A stretch of 64,000 bases of DNA from Hydrocarboniphaga effusa AP103 (lineage in GTDB: Bacteria > Pseudomonadota > Gammaproteobacteria > Nevskiales > Nevskiaceae), in the NCBI RefSeq assembly GCF_000271305.1, contig NZ_AKGD01000001.1, forward strand, positions 1,364,001-1,428,000. The letters run 5' to 3'. Position numbers and translations under genes: made by a program. The notes beneath the pieces were generated by a model. That model was not told the origin of the DNA and did not search any database. It was given only the letters and a program-made list of their open reading frames with translations. Below are positions 56,801 through 64,000 of this stretch, one piece after another (the first letter of the stretch is position 1; each line of letters opens with the position of its first letter).

Positions 56801-56925
56801 AGCGACCGCTGGCCACCGTCGTCATCGGCGGCATCCTCTCGGCCACCTTGCTGAGCCTGCTCGTGCTGCCGGTGCTGTTTGCGGTGATTCATCGGCGCGA
56901 TCCGGGCGAAGAGGCCGTTAAGTAG
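53800..56925 (+). CDS. czcA: Heavy-metal RND efflux permease (CzcA type)
   Basis: The 1041-residue protein is full length. It has twelve membrane segments with two large periplasmic loops. The proton-relay block of heavy-metal (HME) pumps is present as LGALDFGLIVDGSVIIVEN near 403. The family start is RWMMVLFALLLGAAGIAAYQ and conserved loop sequence QTRSLSKYGLAQITAVFEDG lies near 83. The pump takes divalent cations from cytoplasm or periplasm. Cation identity cannot be read by eye. It begins inside czcB and is followed by a terminator-like repeat. Confidence 0.93.
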   Translation: MTDALLHLAVTRRWMMVLFALLLGAAGIAAYQRLPVDAVPDITNVQVMIAARAPGYSPLETERRVTFPIETSLGGLQGLKQTRSLSKYGLAQITAVFEDGTDLYRARQLVGERLQEVRESLPADVEPALGPVATGLGEIFMYALRADEKARLADGSPIDATVLRSLQDWTIRPQLRQTAGITEVDSIGGHVKQFHVLPDPARLLAQNLSFDDLRGALLASNDNRGAGYIERSGEQLLVRVPGQLAGIDDLRQVVVATRGGVPITVADVADVQIGSPLRTGAAQLGTEETVLSTAFMLIGENSRVVSERVAAKLAEIQKQLPAGVEALTVYNRTDLVAKTVATVQKNLIEGAVLVIVVLFVMLGNLRAALLTALVIPLSLLMTFTGMVAGDISANLMSLGALDFGLIVDGSVIIVENCLLRMGEAQHRHGGVLPLRQRLSVVHEATAEVFRPSFVSVIVVVIVNLPILALSGVEGRMFHPMALTVIIALLAALLLSVTMVPALIAILLTGKIDEKENVIVRAAKRVYAPALDWALRRRFAVIAGAVMFMIVCGVITTKLGAEFIPNLDEGDVVIQPTRLPGIGIEQALRTQKIVNAALMKLPEVKRVFARTGTNEAATDPMSPGETDIFIMIKERADWPDPHKPKEQLIAQMSAAVEAIPGAEYSFTQPIQMRFNELISGVRADVAVKVFGDDLDSLQRLANAAAVRMQRIAGAADVKVEQAGGLPMLAVQPNRAQLARYGLRVSDVQDLVATAVGGSAAGMIFEGDARYDVVVRLPEAARTDPSALERLPLLLPNGAYVPLSEVADVIRATGPNQISRENGKRRVVVTANVRGRDLGGFVGEARAAIEREVKLPTGYYVSWGGSFEQLASATQRLAIVVPLSLAMIFGLLYLTFSSIKDAALVFSGVPLALTGGVLGLWLRDIPLSISAGVGFITLSGVAVLTGVVMVSMFRELLAQNRTLLDAIREGALARLRPVLMVALVASLGFLPMALNTGTGAEVQRPLATVVIGGILSATLLSLLVLPVLFAVIHRRDPGEEAVK

Positions 56926-56940
56926 CGTGGGAGCCGGTAG

Positions 56941-56986
56941 CCCGTCCCGTCGTCGGGCCCATGACCTGGCTCGGCGACGGAACGGG
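56941..56986 (+). terminator. Probable terminator of the czc-type operon
   Basis: CCCGTCCCGTCG and CGACGGAACGGG pair with a single mismatch across a 22-base loop, 15 bases after the permease stop. No U run is present. It also separates the operon from the convergent ybdD gene. Confidence 0.5.
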
Positions 56987-57007
56987 CGCGCCGATGCCCT
57001 CGTTCAC

Positions 57008-57217
57008 TCAGCAACAGCGCCCCGGCCGACTGCCGCCGTAGCGAGCCTGCTGTCGCTCGCGCACGAACTCCGCATGGCTCATCGGCTCGCGCTCGGGATG
57101 CTTCTCGCGCGTATGCGCGACGTAGCGATCGTAGTTCGGGAGGCCGATCATGAGCCTCGCCGTCTCACCGAACAGCGCGGCGCAATGGCGGAAGCGCTCG
57201 ACGAGCCTGGCGTTCAT
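57008..57217 (-). CDS. ybdD: YbdD/YjiX family small protein
   Basis: The 69-residue protein matches the DUF466 family that accompanies CstA-type transporters: LMIGLPNYDRYVAHTREKHP near 22 and the C-terminal RYGGSRPGRCC with the characteristic Cys-Cys end. Its role is unknown, but it is nearly always the partner of cstA or btsT. The ATG overlaps the cstA stop (ATGA), so it is co-translated. Confidence 0.93.
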   Translation of the reverse strand: MNARLVERFRHCAALFGETARLMIGLPNYDRYVAHTREKHPEREPMSHAEFVRERQQARYGGSRPGRCC

Positions 57218-59283
57218 GAGGCGCTCCGGGCTGCCTGCCCGACCGCTTGCAGCACCTCGTGGTCGCTGCGCTGCGGCAGCTTGAGGGCCTGTCTTGCGAC
57301 GCGCAGGCTGTAGACGAGCACCGAGAGCATCACCGCGAGGAACAGGGCCGTGAGCGCCGCGTTGATGTAGCCGTTGAAGACGATCTGCTGCATCTGCTCC
57401 GCCGTCTTGGCGGGCGCGAGCACGCTGCCTTCTGCAATCGCCGCCTGATAGCGCCGCGCCTGCGCGATAAAGCCGATCGCCGGATCGCGGCTGAAAAGCT
57501 TGATGAGCCCGGCGCTGCCCGTGCAGACCAGCAGCCACAGTGCCGGCAAGGCCGGCACCAGCGCGTAGCGCTCGCGCTTCATGCGAATCAGCACGACGGT
57601 TGCAAGCATCAGCGCGATGCCGGCCAGCATCTGGTTGGAGATGCCGAACATCGGCCACAGCGTGTTGATGCCGCCGAACGGATCGGTCACGCCCGCGTAG
57701 AGGAACCAGCCCCAGCAGGCGACGCAGCCCGCGGTGGCGACGAGGTTCGCAGGCAGGGAACTCGTATCGCGAAACATCGGCGCAAAGCGGCCGAGCAGGT
57801 CCTGCAGCATGAAGCGTCCGGCGCGCGTGCCCGCATCGACGGCGGTCAGTATGAACAGCGCTTCGAACAGGATCGCGAAGTGATACCAGAAGCCCATGTT
57901 GCTGAAGGCCGGCACGAAGCCGTGAAGAATCTGCGCCATGCCGACGGCCAGGGTCGGCGCGCCGCCCGCGCGGCCGAGGACGGTGGTTTCGCCGATATCT
58001 TTCGCGGTGGTTTCGAGCTGCTCGGGCGTGATCGTGAAGCCCCATGACGAAACCGCCTGCGCCACGCTCGCGACGTCGCTGCCGACGACCGCGGCCGGGC
58101 TGTTCATCGCGAAGTAGACGCCCGGCTCGATCACCGACGCGGCGACCAGCGCCATGATGCCGACGAAGGATTCGGCCAGCATCGCGCCATAGCCGATATA
58201 GCGGATGTCGGTTTCGCTCGCGATGAGCTTGGGCGTGGTGCCCGAGCAGATCAGCGCATGAAACCCCGAGATCGCGCCGCAGGCGATGGTGATGAACAAG
58301 AACGGAAACAGCGAGCCCTTCCACACCGGTCCGCTGCCGTCGACGAACTGCGTGAGCGCCGGCATCTTGAGCTGCGGCGCGACGAACAGGATCGCGATCG
58401 CGAGCAGCGCGATGGTGCCGATCTTGAGGAAGGTCGACAGATAATCGCGCGGCGCGAGCAGCAGCCACACCGGCAGCACGGCGGCGACGAAGCCGTAGCC
58501 GATCAGCATCCAGGCAATCTGCGTGGCTTCGAAGGTGAACATCGGCGCGAGCGTCGGCGACTGCGAAACCAGGCCGCCGCCCCAGATCGACAGCATCAGC
58601 AGAACGAAGCCGGCGATCGATACTTCGCCGACGCGGCCGGGCCGCAGGTAGCGCAGATACAAGCCCATGAGCACGGCGATCGGAATAGTGGCCGCCACCG
58701 TGAACAGGCCCCAGGCGCTGTGCGCGAGCGCCTTGACCACGATCAGCGCGAGCACCGACAGGATGATGATCATGATCATGAAGGTGCCGAACAGCGTGAT
58801 AACGCCGGCGGTGTCGCCCATCTCCATGCGCACGAGTTCGCCGATCGAGCGGCCGTTGCGGCGCGTGGAAATGAACAGCACGAGAAAATCCTGCACCGCG
58901 CCTGCGAACACCACGCCGACGATGAGCCAGAGCACGCCGGGCAGATAACCGAGCTGCGCCGCGAGCACCGGCCCGACCAGCGGGCCCGCGCCCGCGATCG
59001 CGGCGAAGTGATGGCCGAACAGCACGTGGCGGTGCGTGGGAACGTAATCGAGTCCATCGTCGTTCGCCACCGCGGGCGTGACGCGCCAGCGGTCGAGGCC
59101 GACGACCTTGCGCGCGAGAAACAGCGAGTAGTAGCGGTACGCGATCGTGTACAGCGAGAGCGCGGCGACCACGATCCACAAGGCGTTGATCGCCTCGTCG
59201 CGCCGAAGCGCGACCACGCCGAGCGCGAAAGCGCCGAGAACCGCGACGGCGATGAAGATCAGTTGCCTGGCGAGTCCGTTCAT
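57214..59283 (-). CDS. cstA: Carbon starvation protein CstA (pyruvate/peptide transporter)
   Basis: The 689-residue inner-membrane protein has about 16-18 hydrophobic segments. CstA-family hallmarks include DYVPTHRHVLFGHHFAAIAG near 80, [20 protein letters not shown] near 102, FAGAVQDFLVLFISTRRNGR near 128 and the SGFHALICSGTTPKLI block near 340. Members take up pyruvate, and in E. coli CstA also affects peptide use; here the LutABC product would be a natural substrate, though this is inference. The ATG at 59283 has a GAGGAG site; a longer upstream frame has no support. Confidence 0.95.
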   Translation of the reverse strand: MNGLARQLIFIAVAVLGAFALGVVALRRDEAINALWIVVAALSLYTIAYRYYSLFLARKVVGLDRWRVTPAVANDDGLDYVPTHRHVLFGHHFAAIAGAGPLVGPVLAAQLGYLPGVLWLIVGVVFAGAVQDFLVLFISTRRNGRSIGELVRMEMGDTAGVITLFGTFMIMIIILSVLALIVVKALAHSAWGLFTVAATIPIAVLMGLYLRYLRPGRVGEVSIAGFVLLMLSIWGGGLVSQSPTLAPMFTFEATQIAWMLIGYGFVAAVLPVWLLLAPRDYLSTFLKIGTIALLAIAILFVAPQLKMPALTQFVDGSGPVWKGSLFPFLFITIACGAISGFHALICSGTTPKLIASETDIRYIGYGAMLAESFVGIMALVAASVIEPGVYFAMNSPAAVVGSDVASVAQAVSSWGFTITPEQLETTAKDIGETTVLGRAGGAPTLAVGMAQILHGFVPAFSNMGFWYHFAILFEALFILTAVDAGTRAGRFMLQDLLGRFAPMFRDTSSLPANLVATAGCVACWGWFLYAGVTDPFGGINTLWPMFGISNQMLAGIALMLATVVLIRMKRERYALVPALPALWLLVCTGSAGLIKLFSRDPAIGFIAQARRYQAAIAEGSVLAPAKTAEQMQQIVFNGYINAALTALFLAVMLSVLVYSLRVARQALKLPQRSDHEVLQAVGQAARSAS

Positions 59284-59373
59284 TTTCCTGATGTCTCCTC
59301 GATTCAGCCGCATTCTGCCACTCGACGCGAGGGAAGCAGCAGACCTCGTCCGCGGGAAGTCGTCGCCACCGCA

Positions 59374-59402
59374 GCAAGGCCCTCGGGATCCGACGGCCTT
59401 GC
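59374..59402. repeat. Inverted repeat between cstA and the SMR exporter gene
   Basis: GCAAGGCC, 13 bases, GGCCTTGC: perfect 8-bp arms, 16 bases after the exporter stop on the reverse strand. It may be a weak terminator; no T run follows. Confidence 0.5.
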
Positions 59403-59417
59403 CCATCGAGCGATGGT

Positions 59418-59732
59418 TTAGTGGGAAAACTTCATCAGCAGGATGCCGCCCAGAATCAACGCTGCCGCGAGCGCCCGCATCGGCGTGAACGCTTCGCCGA
59501 GCATCAGCACGCCGACGGCGAAGGCGCCGACCGCGCCGATGCCGGTCCAGACCATGTACGCGGTGCCGAGCGGCAGGCTGCGCATCGCAATGGACAGCAG
59601 CCCGAAGCTCGCCGCCATGAAGACGAAGGTGACGGCGGTGGGCACCACGCGCGTGAAGCCTTCGGACTGTTTCATCGAGTAAGCCCAGACCACTTCGAGC
59701 AAACCGGCGACGATCAGATGAACCCAGGCCAT
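59418..59732 (-). CDS. gdx: SMR-family guanidinium exporter (Gdx/SugE type)
   Basis: The 104-residue protein has four membrane segments and the key Glu in the first (VAGLLEVVWAYSMKQSEGFT, Glu13). Gdx-type features, distinct from EmrE multidrug pumps, are this Glu-Val-Val-Trp motif and PLGTAYMVWTGIGAVGAFAV near 55. Gdx exports guanidinium against protons. The ATG has an AAGGAGG site 6 bases away. A candidate guanidine-II riboswitch and a TATAAT box lie upstream, which supports the substrate call. Confidence 0.9.
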   Translation of the reverse strand: MAWVHLIVAGLLEVVWAYSMKQSEGFTRVVPTAVTFVFMAASFGLLSIAMRSLPLGTAYMVWTGIGAVGAFAVGVLMLGEAFTPMRALAAALILGGILLMKFSH

Positions 59733-59764
59733 GTCCGGCCTCCTTACTTTTTCAGTGAAAGGGG

Positions 59765-59810
59765 CCGGGCCGTCCCGGGCATTGTTCCAAGGTGGGGAGG
59801 TCGTTCCTCC
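59765..59810 (-). promoter_or_regulatory. Candidate guanidine-II (mini-ykkC) riboswitch
   Basis: On the reverse strand two hairpins follow each other. The first, 59796-59810, has a GGAGG/CCTCC stem with loop AACGA. The second, 59765-59778, has a CCGGG/CCCGG stem with loop ACGG. Paired hairpins with ACGR loops define mini-ykkC RNAs, and 17 bases separate them, a usual spacing. The second one is 19 bases before the AAGGAGG site of the exporter gene, so it could control ribosome access. The first loop is one base longer than the simplest consensus. Confidence 0.72.
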
Positions 59811-59823
59811 TGACAGCGCGCGA

Positions 59824-59829
59824 ATTATA
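59824..59829 (-). promoter_or_regulatory. TATAAT -10 box of the exporter transcript
   Basis: A perfect TATAAT on the reverse strand sits 14 bases before the first riboswitch hairpin, which puts the mRNA start near 59817, just at the riboswitch. The -35 region is weak (TGCCGC, 16 bases upstream). Confidence 0.65.
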
Positions 59830-59847
59830 GGCGCGCGTCCCGCAAGC

Positions 59848-59880
59848 GGCACGGCGGCGTCATGCACGCGCCGCCGTGCC
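59848..59880 (-). terminator. Hairpin terminator between the alcohol dehydrogenase and exporter genes
   Basis: GGCACGGCGGCG and CGCCGCCGTGCC form a perfect 12-bp stem with a 9-base loop, 26 bases after the alcohol dehydrogenase stop. On the reverse strand no U run follows. It insulates the exporter promoter. Confidence 0.65.
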
Positions 59881-59905
59881 TTTCGAAGCTACATCGAAGC
59901 CCGCA

Positions 59906-60973
59906 TCAGGCCGCCTTCGCGACCTCGTCCTTGAGCGACTGCATGTCGATCACGAAGCGATACTTCACGTCGCCCTTCTGCATGCGATCGTAGGCCGTGT
60001 TGATGTCCTTGATCGCGATGACTTCGATATCCGAGACGATGCCGTGCTCGGCGCAGAAGTCGAGCATCTCCTGCGTCTCCTTGATCCCGCCGATCAGCGA
60101 GCCCGCGAGCGTGCGGCGGCGGAAGATCATGCCGCCGAAGCCGGTGATCTGGTGCGGCTCGGCCGGAGCGCCGACCAGGGTCAGCACGCCGTCGCGCTTG
60201 AGCGCGTTGAGATAGGGATCGAGATCGAGCGGAGCGGCGACCGTGTTGAGCAGAAAGTCGAGACTGCCGGCGACCGACTTCATCTGCTGAGCGTTCTTGG
60301 AGATCACCACGCGATCGGCGCCGAGGCGGCGCGCATCGGCTTCCTTGCCGGGCGAAGTGGTGAACAAGGTGACGTCCGCGCCCATCGCCTTGGCGATCTT
60401 CACCGCCATGTGGCCGAGGCCGCCGAGGCCCACCACGCCGACTTTCTGGCCCGGCTTCACCTTCCAGTGCGCGAGCGGCGAATAGGTGGTGATACCCGCG
60501 CACAGCAGCGGCGCGGCCGCGGCCGGGTCGAGCCCTTCGGGCAGGCGCAGCACGAACTCTTCGCGCACGACGATCTTGTCGGAATAGCCGCCGTAGGTAT
60601 TGCCGCCGGTCTGGCGATCACGGCCGTTGTAGGTGCCCGTGAAGCCTTCGTCGCAGTAATTTTCGAGGCCTTCCCTGCACGACTGGCAGACCTGGCAGCT
60701 GTCGACCATGCAGCCGACACCCACCAGCTGCCCGACCTTGAACTTGCCGACCTTGGCGCCGACCGCCGTCACGCGGCCGACGATTTCGTGGCCCGGCACG
60801 CACGGGAACTGGCTGCCGCCCCACTCGGCGCGCGCGGTGTGCAGGTCGGAGTGGCAGACGCCGCAGAACAGGATGTCGATGGCGACGTCGTTGTCGCGCG
60901 GGGCACGGCGTTCGAACGAAAACGGAGCGAGCGGCTGATCGCCACTCGGAGCGGCGTAGGCGTAGGTTTTCAT
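59906..60973 (-). CDS. Zinc-dependent NAD(P) alcohol dehydrogenase (YahK/cinnamyl type)
   Basis: The 355-residue medium-chain dehydrogenase has both zinc sites: catalytic Cys and His in CGVCHSDLHTARAEWG near 40 and GHEIVG near 62, structural Cys4 in CQVCQSCREGLENYC near 95-110. The Rossmann motif is VGVVGLGGLGHMAVKIAKAM near 180. It interconverts aldehydes and primary alcohols, with NADPH preferred in this group. The ATG at 60973 fits the family start; the upstream ATG at 60994 lacks a ribosome site. The upstream amidotransferase gene ends 49 bases away on the same strand. Confidence 0.92.
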   Translation of the reverse strand: MKTYAYAAPSGDQPLAPFSFERRAPRDNDVAIDILFCGVCHSDLHTARAEWGGSQFPCVPGHEIVGRVTAVGAKVGKFKVGQLVGVGCMVDSCQVCQSCREGLENYCDEGFTGTYNGRDRQTGGNTYGGYSDKIVVREEFVLRLPEGLDPAAAAPLLCAGITTYSPLAHWKVKPGQKVGVVGLGGLGHMAVKIAKAMGADVTLFTTSPGKEADARRLGADRVVISKNAQQMKSVAGSLDFLLNTVAAPLDLDPYLNALKRDGVLTLVGAPAEPHQITGFGGMIFRRRTLAGSLIGGIKETQEMLDFCAEHGIVSDIEVIAIKDINTAYDRMQKGDVKYRFVIDMQSLKDEVAKAA

Positions 60974-61021
60974 GTCCGGTTGTCCTTGGTTCATGAGTAA
61001 GAAAAAGCGGTGCGGCGCGCC

Positions 61022-61708
61022 TCAGCGCGTCACGTAATCGAGCACGCGTCCCATCAGCGCGTTGATGCGAGCATAGCTCGCAACGGGTTCGGCCAGAATC
61101 ACCGGCTCGGATTGCACGTCGATGTCGGGCACCAGTTCGTCGCGGCAATGCTCGACGATGGCGTTCACGGTCTGCGGCGTCGATTCGAGATGAAACTGCA
61201 GGCCGATGGCGCGCTCACCCCACTGGAAAGCCTGGTTGCGACAGCCCGCGCTCGACGCCAGGCGCGTCGCGCCACCGGGCAGATCGAAGGTCTCGCCGTG
61301 CCAGTGGAACACGCGCTCGCGCGGCGGCAGCGACAACAGCGGCGCGTCCACGGCGGCGCCCTCGATGTCGAGCCAGCCGATCTCGCGCCGAGGGCCGGGA
61401 TACACACGGGCCCCGAGCGCGTTCGCGATCAGCTGGGCGCCGAGGCAGATGCCCACCACGGGCTTGCCGGCCTGCAGCATCGCGCGCACGAAACGCTTTT
61501 CGTCGACGAGCCAGGGCAACGCGGCCTCGTCGTTGACGCTCATCGGGCCGCCCATGACCACGAGCAGGTCGACATCGTTGGGCTGCGGCAGCCGTGCGGA
61601 CGATTCGAAGAACGGCGTCGTGCTCACGCGCGCGTCACGCTGCCGCAACCAGCTGGCGATGCTGCCGGGGCCTTCGAAGGCGACGTGCTGGAGGATGTGC
61701 GCTTTCAT
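61022..61708 (-). CDS. Class I glutamine amidotransferase-like protein
   Basis: The 228-residue protein has the nucleophile motif VVGICLGAQLIANALG near 88, the catalytic His in IGLQFHLESTPQ near 175 and the Glu two residues after it. Such domains release ammonia from glutamine or hydrolyse gamma-glutamyl conjugates; GMP-synthase-like standalone members are common. A long in-frame extension to 62020 would overlap the phosphoesterase gene and has no family match. The ATG at 61708 begins MKAHILQHV, typical of the family. Confidence 0.9.
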   Translation of the reverse strand: MKAHILQHVAFEGPGSIASWLRQRDARVSTTPFFESSARLPQPNDVDLLVVMGGPMSVNDEAALPWLVDEKRFVRAMLQAGKPVVGICLGAQLIANALGARVYPGPRREIGWLDIEGAAVDAPLLSLPPRERVFHWHGETFDLPGGATRLASSAGCRNQAFQWGERAIGLQFHLESTPQTVNAIVEHCRDELVPDIDVQSEPVILAEPVASYARINALMGRVLDYVTR

Positions 61709-61736
61709 GGGCGATCCGCTTTCAAACCGGTGTGCA

Positions 61737-62885
61737 TTATCGCGCGGCAACCAGGCGCAACAAGGTGATCTCCGACGGCGCGCCGAAGCGCAGCGGCGGG
61801 CCCCAGTAGCCGGTGCCGCGGCTCGTGTAGACCCACAGCTTGCCGAGCCTCGCGAGGCCCGCGACGAAGGGTTGCTGCAAGGGCACGAAGAAATTCCACG
61901 GCAGGAACTGGCCGCCGTGCGTGTGCCCGGAAATCTGCAGGTCGAAACCCGCTTCGGCCGCGGCTGGCGCCGAGCGCGGCTGATGCGCGAGCAGCAGGCG
62001 CGCGTCGACTTTCTGCGCACTGCGCGCGGCGGCGAGTGGATCGCTGCGATGCTGCTCGTCGAAATGCCCGGCGCTGTAATCGGTCACGCCGCCGACGAGC
62101 AGCCGGGCGCCGCCGTGCTCGATCACCTCGTTCGCGTTGAGCAGTACGCGCAGGCCGAGCGAGCGCCATTCGCGTACCCAGCCATGCGCGCCGTGGTAGT
62201 ACTCGTGGTTGCCGGTCACGCAGTAACTGCCATGTCGCGAACGCAGTGCGGACAGCGGCTGCACGTGCTCGCGCAGGGCTTCGACGCTGCCGTCGACGAT
62301 GTCGCCGGTCAGCGCGACGAGGTCCGCATCGAGCGCGTTGACGCGCCGCACGATCGCTTCGAGATAGCCGCGCTTGATCGTCGGCCCGACGTGCACGTCG
62401 GACAACTGTGCGATGCGAAAGCCCGACAGCGCCGCGGGCAGGCCGGCGATCGGCACGTCCACCGGCACCACGCGCGCCGTGCGGCGCGCATTGAACAGGC
62501 CCACCAGGCTCACGAACGCGGTCAACACCAGCACCGCGAACGCCGACGCCTGCTTCCAGGCGCCGAGCTCGAGCGGGTGCCAGACCGCCCACAGCGCCAG
62601 CGGCAGCAGCACCAGATCGCGCAGCAGCGTCAGCACGAACAGGCTGGAGAAAATACCCATCGCGAGGTAACCGGCCCAGGCCAGCGCATCGCCCGCGCCT
62701 TGCGGCATGCGGCTGAGCCGGAGCAGCAGCGGCGCGGGCATCAGCAGCGCCGAGAGCAGCAGCAGGGCGCTCGAAACCGCCAGGCCCGAGCTCGACAGCT
62801 GCAACGCGGGTAACAGGCGAACGCCGATGTAGGCGTGCAGCAGCAGGCTCAGCAGCGGGACGAGCAGGAAGGAGTTTCGGCGCAT
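61737..62885 (-). CDS. Membrane-anchored metallophosphoesterase (YaeI type)
   Basis: The 382-residue protein begins with about four hydrophobic segments (residues 1-130) and then carries a calcineurin-like domain with AQLSDVHVGPTIKRGY near 158, LTGDIVDGSVE near 190, VTGNHEYYHGA near 220 and SGHTHGGQFLPWN near 315. All metal ligands are present. Related proteins act on membrane lipid phosphates or nucleotides. Its stop lies 28 bases upstream of the amidotransferase start, in the same orientation. Confidence 0.9.
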   Translation of the reverse strand: MRRNSFLLVPLLSLLLHAYIGVRLLPALQLSSSGLAVSSALLLLSALLMPAPLLLRLSRMPQGAGDALAWAGYLAMGIFSSLFVLTLLRDLVLLPLALWAVWHPLELGAWKQASAFAVLVLTAFVSLVGLFNARRTARVVPVDVPIAGLPAALSGFRIAQLSDVHVGPTIKRGYLEAIVRRVNALDADLVALTGDIVDGSVEALREHVQPLSALRSRHGSYCVTGNHEYYHGAHGWVREWRSLGLRVLLNANEVIEHGGARLLVGGVTDYSAGHFDEQHRSDPLAAARSAQKVDARLLLAHQPRSAPAAAEAGFDLQISGHTHGGQFLPWNFFVPLQQPFVAGLARLGKLWVYTSRGTGYWGPPLRFGAPSEITLLRLVAAR

Positions 62886-62927
62886 TCGGCTTTACATTGA
62901 GCGCGTGCAAGGCTTTTCAAGAGTGCG

Positions 62928-64000
62928 TCAAGAGCGCTGCCCGGCCAGCCGCTCCCGCAGCCACTGCGCACGCTCGGCGATCGCCTCGCGCTCCTGCCTG
63001 GATTTGCGCTGCAGGTTCTTGACCTGGAACTGCAATCGCGGATGGCCGTCGAAACGGCGCTCGTGGCGGCCGAGGAAATCCCAGTACAGCGTGGTGAACG
63101 GACAGGCATCGTCGCCGATGGCCTTGCCAGGATCGTAGCGGCAATGCGCGCAGTAGTTGCTCATGCGCTCGATGTAGCGGCCCGAGGCGACGTAGGGCTT
63201 GGAGCCCAGCACGCCGCCGTCAGCGAACTGGCTCATGCCGATGGTGTTCGGCAGCTCGACCCATTCCACCGCGTCGACGTAGACCGCCAGATACCAGAGA
63301 TGGATCTCGCGCGGACGCACGCCGAGCAGCAGCGCGAACAGGCCCGTCACCATGAGCCGCTGGATGTGATGCGCGTAGCCGAGCTTCAAGGTCTGGCCGA
63401 CGGTCTGCGCCATGCACTGCATGTGCGTTTGCGCGTTCCAGTAGAGCCAGGGCAGCGGCTGGTCGGCGCCGAGCTCGTTGTCTTCGGCGAACTCGGGCAT
63501 GCGCTGCCAGTAGAGCCCGCGCACGTATTCGCGCCAGCCGAGAACCTGCCGCACGAAGCCTTCGACCGCGGCAAGCGGCGCGCGCTTGTTGCGATACGCC
63601 TCGATCGCCGTCGCGCAGACTTCGCGCGGATCGAGCAGCTTGAGGTTCATCGCGGCCGACAGCCGCGAGTGATGCAGCAGCGGCTGATCGGCCCACATCG
63701 CGTCCTGCCATTGTCCGAATCCGGCGAGCCGGTGCTCGATGAAATCGGCCAGCGCCTGCAAGGCTTCGGTGCGCGTGAGCGGCCAGTCGAACGCATCGAG
63801 CTCGCCCGGATGATCTGGGTAGCGCTCGGCGACGAGCGCGAGCACTTGCCGGGTGATCGCATCGGGCTGGAAGCGCCGTGCGGGGCGCAGCGGGCCGGGG
63901 CCGTGCGCGCCGAAGCTCTTGCGATTGTCCTCGTCGAAATTACAGCGTCCGCCTTCGGGCTCGCCGTCGTGCATGAGCCAGCCCGTGCGCTGGCGCATCC
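62928..64000 (-). CDS. Fe-S cluster photolyase/cryptochrome (PhrB type), 5' part outside window
   Basis: The frame runs to the end of the window, so the N-terminal photolyase domain is missing. The visible 357 residues include the FAD-binding helical domain (HHSRLSAAMNLKLLDPREV near 110, GWREYVRGLYW near 155) and a Cys-rich end: NYCAHCRYDPGKAIGDDACP near 290 with FTTLYWDFL. That block, with an upstream Cys, fits the FeS-BCP group that holds a [4Fe-4S] cluster and repairs (6-4) photoproducts. The name depends on the missing part. Confidence 0.88.
   Translation of the reverse strand, partial: MRQRTGWLMHDGEPEGGRCNFDEDNRKSFGAHGPGPLRPARRFQPDAITRQVLALVAERYPDHPGELDAFDWPLTRTEALQALADFIEHRLAGFGQWQDAMWADQPLLHHSRLSAAMNLKLLDPREVCATAIEAYRNKRAPLAAVEGFVRQVLGWREYVRGLYWQRMPEFAEDNELGADQPLPWLYWNAQTHMQCMAQTVGQTLKLGYAHHIQRLMVTGLFALLLGVRPREIHLWYLAVYVDAVEWVELPNTIGMSQFADGGVLGSKPYVASGRYIERMSNYCAHCRYDPGKAIGDDACPFTTLYWDFLGRHERRFDGHPRLQFQVKNLQRKSRQEREAIAERAQWLRERLAGQRS

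Noticed and set aside
59418..59732. Multidrug (EmrE-like) function of the SMR gene
   Set aside because: The Glu-Val-Val-Trp motif and the candidate guanidine riboswitch favour the guanidinium subgroup.

Overview
The window looks like chromosomal DNA from a GC-rich Gammaproteobacterium. Pointers are the block holA-proA-nadD-rsfS-rlmH, the TatD, YbdD/CstA and PdhR/LldR-type operator signatures, a Pseudomonas-like Bkd complex and a LigD with the domain order phosphoesterase-ligase-polymerase. A Nevskiales or Xanthomonadales-like lineage is my best guess, but no rRNA or tRNA gene is present to test it. Gene density is high, many neighbours overlap by 1-4 bases (ATGA, TTGA, TGATG), and no phage, transposase, integrase or CRISPR array is visible.

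Layout. 1-4.3 kb: housekeeping genes (end of tatD, holA, proA, nadD, rsfS, rlmH). 4.3-17 kb: mixed single genes (LuxR-type regulator, DUF1134 exported protein, Bax-inhibitor-like protein, DUF486 protein, AraC-alkyltransferase fusion, patatin lipoprotein plus cardiolipin synthase, a large choice-of-anchor-I lipoprotein, aldo/keto reductase with an orphan ParA-like ATPase, acetoacetyl-CoA reductase, an IDO-like dioxygenase). 17-26 kb: a hybrid sensor kinase divergent from an Lhr-type helicase and the PdeM nuclease, then a LysR/SDR pair. 26-30 kb: a branched-chain keto-acid dehydrogenase operon (E1a, E1b, E2) followed by GNAT and XRE-cupin genes. 30-42 kb: a GntR regulator, the lutABC lactate oxidation operon, an AcoR-like sigma-54 activator, a VapBC pair, a luciferase-like monooxygenase, a PQQ alcohol dehydrogenase and an AldA-type aldehyde dehydrogenase. 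42-50 kb: an unrecognised coiled-coil protein, LigD, a bestrophin-like channel, a LOG protein, PBP7 and a NYN-type nuclease. 50-57 kb: a CzcCBA-type metal efflux operon. 57-64 kb: cstA-ybdD, a guanidinium-type SMR exporter behind a candidate guanidine-II riboswitch, a zinc alcohol dehydrogenase, an amidotransferase, a phosphoesterase and a partial Fe-S photolyase.

How parts may work together. The 31-42 kb block can be read as a C3 oxidation route: the periplasmic PQQ enzyme could oxidise an alcohol or diol, AldA (very close to the E. coli lactaldehyde dehydrogenase) would take the aldehyde to lactate, and LutABC would take lactate to pyruvate. A near-consensus sigma-54 promoter and an upstream 20-bp palindrome precede aldA, which fits control by the AcoR-like activator encoded directly after lutB. 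A 17-bp PdhR/LldR-type palindrome lies between the GntR gene and lutA. Functions are from motif reading only; no database search was possible.
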